Shown piece by piece: positions 32,646 through 39,805 of a DNA stretch of 64,000 nucleotides; position 1 is the first letter of the stretch; every line of letters starts with the position of its first letter. Position numbers and translations under genes: made by a program. The stretch spans positions 310,001-374,000 of the forward strand of contig CAWFME010000007.1 in the NCBI GenBank assembly GCA_963816955.1, written 5' to 3'. The DNA is from DATFQI01 sp963816955 (GTDB lineage Bacteria > Actinomycetota > Thermoleophilia > Solirubrobacterales > Solirubrobacteraceae). The notes beneath the pieces are model-generated. The model worked only from the letters and a program-made list of their open reading frames with translations, ran no database searches and had not been told where the DNA came from.

Positions 32646-34045
32646 TGCGCTGCGTCCTGCCGCTGCTTCTCGCCGCCACACTGGCGTGCGCACTGCCCGC
32701 CACCGCCTCGGCGAGCCGCTCCCAGTTCACGATCTTCGATGCGCCGCGCGAGCTCAAGAGCGCAGACCCCCGCGTCCGCGGCGCCACCTTCGACGAGATC
32801 GAGTCCTTCGGCGTGCACTGGATCCGCGTCATCCTCTACTGGCACGACGTCGCCCCTCATCCGGGGCGGCGCACCGAGCCGCGCTTCGACCAGACCGACC
32901 CGGCGGCCTACCCGGCATGGCGCTGGGCGCCGTATGACCGGATCATCGAGGAGGCGGAGCGGCGCGGCATCCGCGTCCTGCTGACCGTCAGCGGACCGGT
33001 CCCGCGCTGGGCAACGCTCGGGCGCCACAGCACCGTAAAGTTTCCCAGCGCGCTGCGCTTCGGGCGCTTCGTGCAGGCTGCCGGGCGTAGGTACGGGCCG
33101 CAGATCGACTACTGGTCGGTGTGGAACGAGCCCAACCATCCGCAGTTCCTCGGGCCCCAGTGGGTGCGCGGCAAGCCATATGCGCCGCGGATCTACCGGC
33201 GCCTGTTCCGCGCGGCACGCAAGGGGCTGCGCCGGTCGGGCAACCGGCGCGACCGGGTGCTGATGGGCGAGACGGCCCCCAACGGCAGCGGCCGGATCAT
33301 CCTGCCCCTGCGCTTCCTGCGCGGTGCGCTGTGCCTGAACAAGCGCTACAAGATGCGCCGCGGCTGCAACAAGCTCGACATCGACGGCTGGGCGCACCAT
33401 CCCTACACCACGCGCCGCGGCCCGCGGTACCGGCCGCGCAATCGCGACGCGGTCATGATGGGGACGCTGTCGCGCCTGCGGCGCGCGCTCGACCGCGCGG
33501 CTCGGGCCGGCGCGATCCGCCGTCGGGCCGGGATCTATCTGACCGAGTTCGGCATCCAGAGCAAGCCCGATCCGATCTACGGCGTGTCGCAGACCAGGCA
33601 GGCCGAGTGGAGGGCGCTCGCCGAGCAGATCGCCTTCCGCAACAACCGGGTGCGCGCCTTCTCGCAGTACCTGATGCGCGACGACGCCAAGCAGGGCCGG
33701 CGCTACGGCGGCTTCGAATCCGGCCTGCGCTACCACCGCGGGCGCCGCAAGAAGGCCTACCGCGGGTTTCGCCTGCCGATGACGGCGACCCGCACCTCAC
33801 GACGCCGGGTACGGCTGTGGGGCCTCGTGCGCCCGGCGGCCGGCCGGACGAAGGTCAGCATCTACCGCCGCGACCGCGGCAGCCGGCGCTGGCGGCTGCT
33901 CAAGCGCGACGGGACCGACCGGCGCGGCTACTGGCGCACGAACACGCGCTACCGGCGCGGGCGCTCGTACCTGGTCCGCTGGCGCGAGCCGGGCGGCCAT
34001 CGCCACTCGGGCGCGCGGACGCGCGTGCTGGCAGGCTCGGGATGA
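32645..34045 (+). CDS. Secreted glycoside hydrolase (clan A, cellulase-like TIM barrel)
   Basis: This 466-residue protein has a signal peptide (residues 1-23) and a (beta/alpha)8 barrel with the acid/base glutamate in YWSVWNEPNHPQF near residue 163 and the nucleophile glutamate in GIYLTEFGIQS near 301, the spacing of clan-A hydrolases (GH5/GH39-like). The C-terminal 90 residues are Arg-rich and beta-like. ATG overlaps the endopeptidase stop (TGATG), so it is in the same riboswitch-controlled operon and probably acts on a wall or capsule glycan. Confidence 0.88.
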   Translation: MRCVLPLLLAATLACALPATASASRSQFTIFDAPRELKSADPRVRGATFDEIESFGVHWIRVILYWHDVAPHPGRRTEPRFDQTDPAAYPAWRWAPYDRIIEEAERRGIRVLLTVSGPVPRWATLGRHSTVKFPSALRFGRFVQAAGRRYGPQIDYWSVWNEPNHPQFLGPQWVRGKPYAPRIYRRLFRAARKGLRRSGNRRDRVLMGETAPNGSGRIILPLRFLRGALCLNKRYKMRRGCNKLDIDGWAHHPYTTRRGPRYRPRNRDAVMMGTLSRLRRALDRAARAGAIRRRAGIYLTEFGIQSKPDPIYGVSQTRQAEWRALAEQIAFRNNRVRAFSQYLMRDDAKQGRRYGGFESGLRYHRGRRKKAYRGFRLPMTATRTSRRRVRLWGLVRPAAGRTKVSIYRRDRGSRRWRLLKRDGTDRRGYWRTNTRYRRGRSYLVRWREPGGHRHSGARTRVLAGSG

Positions 34046-34501
34046 CCGCGATCGCCGCGCCGAGCAGGTCGCCGACACGCCGCGCGCTCGCGCGCGCCGA
34101 GTGGGCGGAGCTGACGGCGTCGCGCGCGCGGCGCCGACGGCGATCGCGGCGCGGCCGGTCTGGGCGGCGGTGTCGCTGCGCTCGGCGAGGCCCGCGCACC
34201 TCGTGCGCCACGACGACGCCGGCCGTCTGCTCGACACCTCGACGAGCGGGCTGAGGCTGGCGACCAGGCCCGGGCCGCCGGCCAGCCGGATGCGGATCGC
34301 GTCGGGGCCTCAGCCGCCGAGGAGCCCGTGGTAGCGGGTGAAGCGGCCGACGAGGACCTTCCGGGCCATCGGATCGGGTGCGGTCGTGGGTGCCATGTCG
34401 TACCTCCGGGGAGTCGGTCGACCGCTTCCTGTCCCGCTTGGGTCAGCTCCGCCTCAACGCTGGTTCCAGGCCGGCTAAGGCCGTCAGCCGGCGGACGGGA
34501 T
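34046..34501. other. Interval with a possible decayed minus-strand gene
   Basis: On the minus strand, ATG at 34398 follows a strong CCGGAGG site and begins MAPTTAPDPMARKVLVGRFT but stops after 28 codons. Beyond the stop, frames continue with DAIRIRLAGGPGLVASLSPL, LAERSDTAAQTGRAAIAV and SSAHSARASARRVGDLLGAA, which look protein-like but lie in different frames. This is consistent with a frameshifted gene of unknown family. No complete gene is present. Confidence 0.35.
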
Positions 34502-35087
34502 TCAGCCTCGGGCGTTGGCGCTGGGGATGTCGAGGCGCAGCGTGTGGAGGATCTTGTGCACGGCGTCGCGCACGTCCCGGCGCTCGATGCCGAGGGTCTC
34601 GGCGACGTCGGCCTCAGCGGTACCGTCGCGCAGCATGCCGACGAGCGCGTGGTGGGCCGGGTCGAGCCGTTCGAACGCTTCCTCGAGCACGGTGGCCGAG
34701 ATCGGCGGGACGAGCCGCTCGCCCCCATACACGGCGCGGATCGAGTGGAACAGCTCACGCGCGCCGACGTCCTTGGCGAGCAGGCCGTCGGCCTGCGCGA
34801 TCGAGGCGGGCAGGGCGAGGCTCGGGCTCGCGTAGGCGGAGAAGACGATCACGCGGGGCGCCGGCACCTGCGTGCTTGATGCGGTAACAGAGCTGAAGGC
34901 CGTCGCCGCGCGGAAGGTGGTAGTCGAGCAGGATCAGGTCCGGCCGGTTGCGGTTGATGACCGGCCAGACGCTCTCCTCGTCGCCGGCCGACTCGCCCGC
35001 GAAGACGATGCCCGGCTCGGCGTCGAGCACGGCGTGCAGACCGGCGCGCAGCGCGGGATGGTCGTCGACGATGACGACGCGGATCAT
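34502..35087 (-). pseudogene. Response regulator (NarL-like) with one frameshift
   Basis: The first frame from ATG 35087 gives MIRVVIVDDHPALRAGLHAV and the phospho-acceptor in LILLDYHLPRGDGLQLCYRI. At about 34865 the frame shifts by one base and continues as VPAPRVIVFSAYASPSLALP, KDVGARELFHSIRAVYGGER and an HTH (TAEADVAETLGIERRDVRDA) to the stop at 34502. With one base corrected it would be a normal regulator of about 195 residues. Its start overlaps the kinase stop (ATGA), so it was the last gene of a Crp-kinase-regulator operon. Confidence 0.85.
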
Positions 35088-36295
35088 GAGGGTCCTCCTT
35101 GTTCGGTGCGGAGCGGCACGAGCAGATCGACGAGCGTTCCGGGGCCGTCCGCAGGAGTGGTCAGGAACAGTTCGGCGCCGATGGTGGCGGCACGGTTCTC
35201 CATGGCACGCAGCCCGGTCGCTCCCGGGCGCTTGTCGATCGGCATGCCGCGCCCGTCGTCACGGACGGATGACAGCGAACACGTCGTCGATGCCGCGCAG
35301 CTGCACGAAGATCGCGCTCGCGTCAGCGTGGCGGAGCGCGTTGACGATCGCCTCGCAGGCGATCCGGTAGACGTGGGCGGCGACCAGCGGCGGCAGCGGT
35401 GGCGCGGACCCGTCGACCCTGATCGCGGGCCGGCCGGCCGGCGCGAGCTCCTCGGCGCGCATGCGCAGCGCCTCGTCGAGTGCGTCGCCCCTCGAGCGGC
35501 GAACGCAGCTCGGCAAGACTCGTGTCCATGTCCGATGAGGCCGACTCGAGCTCGATCGCCGCCCGGGCGACCAGGCCGGCGAGCGATGGCTCGACCCGGT
35601 CCTGCAGGGAGCTCACGAGCAGGTGCGCGGCGTGGATGCGCTGCTTGGCGGAGTCGTGGAGCTCCCAGGCGATGCGGCGCCGCTCCGCGTCGATCGCCAG
35701 CCGCTCGCGCTTGTGGCGCTCGCTCGCGAGGCGTCGGAGCGAGTCGGCCGCATAGGCGAGCGAGCACACGAGCAGCAAGCGGCAGCGTGAGATGGATCGC
35801 GAGCGTCTCCGTCGAGACGAGCTGGAGCCGGCCCGGGACCGGGCCGCCGGTGACGGCGACGGCGAGGAACACCACCGACGACCCGACGGCGAGCAGGAAC
35901 GCGCGGCGCAACGGCAGGTAGATCGCGGGCAGCGCGAGCGAGGCGAGCCACATCAGATAGAACGGGCTCCGCCAGTCGCCCGATTGCAGCACGAGGGCGA
36001 GCGTGACGAGCGAGTCGACGGCCCACGCGACCGGCATCCGGCGCAGCGACGGCCAGGCGACGAGCGCCGCGGTGCTCACCGGCCCGTAGAGCAACAGCAT
36101 CACGTCGAGGCCGCCGACGCCTCCCCAGGCGAGCAGCGCGGCCGCCACCACCGTCGCCACCAGCCGCGCCGCGACGTAGAGCGCGAGCCACTCGGCCTCT
36201 CCCTGCGGCCGCAGCCGGTCCAGCGGCCAGCTCCGGCCGCGACGACGTCGACCCGTCCGCGCCGGAGTGGCGCGGCCTACGACACCGGCGCGCAT
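35084..36295 (-). pseudogene. NarL-type sensor histidine kinase with three frameshifts
   Basis: ATG at 36295 opens a membrane sensor half with about five hydrophobic segments (VAARLVATVVAAALLAWGGV, AFLLAVGSSVVFLAVAV). Near 35778 an extra base shifts the frame to the HisKA_3 part (RRIAWELHDSAKQRIHAAHL). Near 35490, within a GGGG run, another leads to PPLVAAHVYRIACEAIVNAL. Near 35266 a third leads to VRDDGRGMPIDKRPGATGLR and the stop. All three look like single-base insertions. Corrected, it would be a full kinase of about 400 residues, coupled to the regulator. Confidence 0.85.
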
Positions 36296-36296
36296 G

Positions 36297-37037
36297 TCAC
36301 GCGGCCACGGGCAGGCCGATGGTCCGCTGGCGCTCGCTCGGCCGGGCACCGCGGAGCAGCCAGCAGGACTTCGAGAGCCGGGTCAGCTCGCCCGGTCTCC
36401 CGCAGCTCCTTGAGCGTGACCGACACCGTTGGCCGTCGCAGGCTCGTGAGCCGCGACAGCAGGCTGTGTGTCAGCTCCAACTCGACGACGACACCATCGC
36501 TCGTGACGCGGCCCCAGCGGTCGGCGAGATGCCAGAAGAGCGCCATGAGCCTGACGTCCGCGTGACGCGACTGCGCGATCGCCAGCAGCACCGCGAGCGA
36601 CCGGCTCCGCCGCAGCCCACGCTCCATCAGCTCCGACAGCACGGCCGGCCACCGGCATGCGAGGCGGGTGAACGTGTCGTCGAGGACTGCGACCCGTGTC
36701 TCCTCGATCACGCGCCAGTGCACACCAGAGGTCAGCGGCGCCAGGTCGTCATCACCGTCCCAAGGACGGATCACGTCCCCGGGTCCCAGCAGCTCGCAGC
36801 ATTCGAGCTCGCCGACGAGGACGGTCCGGATCATCAGGCCCTCGACGATGAGCAGGCCGAGCCACTGGTCGTGGCGCTCGCGGAGCGTCTCGGCACCGAC
36901 CACCTACCCCGGCGGATCCGCATGAGCGGAGCGGTGAGATGGCGACGTGCGTGCTCGTCGGCGTTCGCGAGCAGCGCCTCGTCGGCATCGAGCAGGGTGA
37001 TGCGGCGGCTCGCGGTCGTCAGGTCGGCATAGGACAC
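36297..37037 (-). pseudogene. Crp/Fnr-like regulator, copy 2, with two frameshifts
   Basis: The N-terminus reads VSYADLTTASRRITLLDADE then LTAPLMRIRRG. A lost base near 36902 leads to VGAETLRERHDQWLGLLIVE, LECCELLGPGDVIRPWDGDD and a winged helix (LELTHSLLSRLTSLRRPTVS). An extra base near 36393 moves the C-terminus to ELTRLSKSCWLLRGARPSER and a TGA at 36297. The order matches the intact Crp-like protein at 24404-25174. The TGA is one base from the kinase ATG, so all three genes formed an operon. The start (GTG 37037) is uncertain. Confidence 0.75.
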
Positions 37038-37312
37038 GTCGCCGTCGAGTGTGGCGTCGAACGGCCCCGAGTTGAATGGTGGCTGACGACCAATCGGCCG
37101 GGAGGACCGCCGGCGGGCGTACAGGGGAACGCCGCACCGACGGCTCCCGTGAGTCGGATCGGTGGCCGAGCGGGAGGCCACGGCCACGCTCCGAACGCGC
37201 CTCCGGGGGATATGTGTTCGGCGAGGCGCACGGACACGGTGCCCGTTGCCGGCGGCACTGGTCGACCGGCCGTCAGTCGACTGACGGGCTCGTGCTGCCG
37301 AAGCGTCGTCCG

Positions 37313-38653
37313 TCATCTCACGGCAGTCTCGGAGAACGACGCGATGCCGGTGAGGCTTGCCGCCTCGACTTCGACCCGCACCGCTCGGCGCGTTCGTGGG
37401 CGGGGCAGGATGAACTGCTCATGGCCGCGCAGGAGCGCCCGGGAGCTGGCGGACAGCACGCGGTCGCGCGACCGGAGCCGCACGGTCACGGAGCTGCGCT
37501 TGGACACGCGCATCGTCACCACCACCCGCCCTCGCCGCGCGCGGGCGCGGAGCCTCGAGATCTCGACCGGTTCGCCCTCGTAGGCGGTGAACCGGTCGTG
37601 GAGGCGGCAGAGCCGCCGTTCGGCGAAGCGTTCGCACATCTGCCCCAGGAACCCGGTGAAGACCCGGTGGTAATGAAGGTCCGACTCCGAGCCGGGTCCC
37701 GACGGGGTGCGGAAGTAGAGCGACCAGGCACCCGTGTCGAAGCGCGGAAGGTTGCGCCGCGCCTGGGCGAGGCCTTGGGCGACGAGCCGCTCGGCGTGGC
37801 GGTCGCCGCTGAGCTCTCGGTAGCGGTCGAGTCCCAGCAGCGCCTGCGCGAAGCCGTTGCCGACCAGCAGCCGAGGCGACTGCGAATACAGCAGGAAGTG
37901 CACGCGCCCGCCTCCCGTGACGCGCCGCACGCCCCACGGCGGGTTTCTCTCGAACGCCGGGCGCATACGCGTCGCGGCTCGTAGCAGGCGGGGGTCGCCG
38001 AGGCGTCTCGCGGCGCCTGCGAACGCCTGCATCCCCGTCGCCTGGGCCATGCCCGAGATCCAGCCGGGGCGACCGCCGCCCCATGGGAAGAGATACTCGA
38101 AGGCCAGGAACCCGCGGCGCCAGACGCCGAGCTCGAGCAGCTGGTCGGCGAGCACCCGGATCCGCTCGTCGGTGCGCCTGCGCCGCAACAGCGCGTTGAG
38201 GGCGCCGAAGCTCCCCAGTGGCTGGAGCTGCCAGCCCGAGCCGTCGTAGAACTGCCACACCAGGTCGGTCCCGAAGCCGTCGCGCGTGCCGTTCAACGGT
38301 GCCGGTGCGCGCTCGTCGACGAACCAAGCGACGTTGCGGCGCAGCGTCGCGAAGGCCGGTCGCGCCCGCGCGGCCAACATCCCGCGCGAGGCGAGCGAGC
38401 GGGTGTTCGCGATCACGCCGCCCAAGTTGTGGCGGGATGAGCCTGTGAGCCTGCGGGTCGTCCGGCGGGCCGCGCGCCATTCGCGCCGCCATGCGGCCAG
38501 CGTGGCGGTGTCGTGGCGGCCTTGTTGCTCAAGTCGATCGAGCGTGCGCAGCACGACCCCTTGACGGGCCTCGGCAGTCGGCGTTGTCACACAGAACAGT
38601 GCGATGAGCGCCGAGGCCGCCAGGGGGCATCGCGCACGCTTGAGGAGAAGCAC
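37313..38653 (-). CDS. Secreted D-glucuronyl C5-epimerase-like protein
   Basis: This 446-residue exported protein has a signal peptide (residues 1-30) and an (alpha/alpha) toroid region with GWISGMAQATGMQAFAGAAR near 205 and NGFAQALLGLDRY near 270, plus GSESDLHYHRVFTGFLGQMC near 340. This matches the C-terminal domain of D-glucuronyl C5-epimerase and related proteins. The last 80 residues are beta-rich and basic. It could epimerise uronic acids in an extracellular polysaccharide, but alginate- or heparosan-type genes are not nearby, so the substrate is unknown. Confidence 0.82.
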   Translation of the reverse strand: MLLLKRARCPLAASALIALFCVTTPTAEARQGVVLRTLDRLEQQGRHDTATLAAWRREWRAARRTTRRLTGSSRHNLGGVIANTRSLASRGMLAARARPAFATLRRNVAWFVDERAPAPLNGTRDGFGTDLVWQFYDGSGWQLQPLGSFGALNALLRRRRTDERIRVLADQLLELGVWRRGFLAFEYLFPWGGGRPGWISGMAQATGMQAFAGAARRLGDPRLLRAATRMRPAFERNPPWGVRRVTGGGRVHFLLYSQSPRLLVGNGFAQALLGLDRYRELSGDRHAERLVAQGLAQARRNLPRFDTGAWSLYFRTPSGPGSESDLHYHRVFTGFLGQMCERFAERRLCRLHDRFTAYEGEPVEISRLRARARRGRVVVTMRVSKRSSVTVRLRSRDRVLSASSRALLRGHEQFILPRPRTRRAVRVEVEAASLTGIASFSETAVR

Positions 38654-38712
38654 ATGCCGTCAACCCGGTCGTCCGAACCGTCGGCGCGGCGGGTCGTAAG
38701 CCTCCTTACGCC

Positions 38713-39108
38713 TCAGCTCGGGGACGCGATGTGGGCGATGGCGGCGTCGCGGCTTGCAAAGATCGCGAGCGCTTGAGGCATGCCGGTGATCTCGAGCACG
38801 AGTTGTGCGTAGGAGCCGGGCGTGACGACGAGGGCGAGATGGCCAGTGGCGTGCAGCCGGCTGCGGGCATGCACGACCGCCGCCAAGCCGATCGAATCCA
38901 TGAAGGTGACGTCGCGCAGGTCCACGACGATCCTCGTCGTGCCGGAGTCGATGGCCGTCTCGAGGCGCTTTCGCAGTTCGGGCGCGGTCGCCAGATCGAG
39001 CTCGCCCGAGACCGCGAGCACAAGCCCGCCGGGCAGCGGCTCTTCGGCAAGACCGAACGGGGGCCACTCATCTGTGGTCGCCGCAATGAGAGGTGCAACA
39101 TCGCTCAT
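38713..39108 (-). CDS. STAS-domain anti-sigma factor antagonist, copy 2
   Basis: This 131-residue near-identical copy of 19348-19737 keeps the STAS core and the phosphorylatable serine (VTFMDSIGLAAVV, residue 72). Differences are few: D for N at residue 3, A for T in the IATT and LTVSG segments, L for F in HFALVV, S for G near the end, and a different last five residues. High identity at DNA level shows recent duplication. Unlike copy 1 it has no obvious terminator. Confidence 0.92.
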   Translation of the reverse strand: MSDVAPLIAATTDEWPPFGLAEEPLPGGLVLAVSGELDLATAPELRKRLETAIDSGTTRIVVDLRDVTFMDSIGLAAVVHARSRLHATGHLALVVTPGSYAQLVLEITGMPQALAIFASRDAAIAHIASPS

Positions 39109-39295
39109 GTGTTGATCTACGGCGCGTACGGCGCCGAGCTTGAGTCACAGCGGGTGGCCTGGCGGCATGTACGGCGGCGATCCTGCGCGCCTAGCCTCAA
39201 GGGCTCGATGACGATCGGCGCGACTCTCCAGAGGCTGGCTCGGAGGAGCTGCTCGCCGAACGGCTCGCTCCGGCGGCGCCCCACAAGGACGGCGA
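38733..39295. repeat. Segmental duplication, copy B (STAS gene plus DUF4186 remnant)
   Basis: This segment matches copy A (19357-20010) through the STAS gene, the 100-bp divergent promoter region and the start of the DUF4186 frame. About 85 bp of the DUF4186 coding sequence present in A is deleted here near 39240. After about 39295 the copies no longer align, though B continues with the DUF4186 C-terminus that A has lost. Confidence 0.85.
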
Positions 39296-39481
39296 GCAGA
39301 CGCCGTATCGCGGCCACCCCGTGCTTGTCGCCCGGCAGGCCACCGCGACCTGCCGCCGAATGTGCCTCGAGCGCTGGCAGGCCGCGAGCTCACGAGCGAG
39401 GAGCAGGCCTACGCCGTGGACGTCATCTGCCGCTGGATCGAGACGGATCTCGCCGCCTCCGGGCGTCGCGCCCCGCGCTGA
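39208..39481 (+). pseudogene. DUF4186-family remnant, copy B
   Basis: ATG at 39208 opens MTIGATLQRLA, then an internal deletion joins to EELLAERLAPAAPHKDGEQT and PYRGHPVLVARQATATCRRM then CLERW in another frame. A second small deletion near 39383 removes the HGIP-type turn. The C-terminus GRELTSEEQAYAVDVICRWI ETDLAASGRRAPR then follows in a third frame to the TGA at 39479-39481. It preserves the part missing from copy A, so the two remnants together outline the ancestral gene. Confidence 0.75.
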
Positions 39482-39508
39482 GCGGGACGCGCCAGCGTGG
39501 CGCGCGGA

Positions 39509-39685
39509 TCAGCGCTCGAGTAGCGCGCGCAGCTCGTCGAGCATGATCCAGCGCGTGCGGTGCCCGCTGCCGTCGCACTCCTCGCACGCGGTGCGCCTGG
39601 CCCAACGCACGTGCCCGGTCCCGGCCTGGACGCGCTGCGTCCCGGAGCCGTCGCAGGCTTCGCAGGCCTCGCGGATCTGCACCAT
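39509..39685 (-). CDS. Small DnaJ-type zinc-finger protein
   Basis: This 58-residue protein has two CxxCxGxG motifs (ACEACDGSGTQ and ACEECDGSGHR) separated by 22 residues, forming a DnaJ-type zinc centre, and a C-terminal helix WIMLDELRALLER. ATG at 39685 is chosen; an in-frame ATG at 39700 is an alternative. Such small proteins are common but of unknown function. It may bind a partner in protein folding or RNA metabolism (inference). Confidence 0.75.
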   Translation of the reverse strand: MVQIREACEACDGSGTQRVQAGTGHVRWARRTACEECDGSGHRTRWIMLDELRALLER

Positions 39686-39805
39686 TGCGTCCTGTCCCAC
39701 CCGCCGACTCTATCCACGGTGGTCGCTTGACGGGCATCCCGCGTGCGGAGAGGCTGAGGCTGTCCATGCCTCGGCATCGGGGCACGACCGGGTCGAGGAG
39801 ACGAT

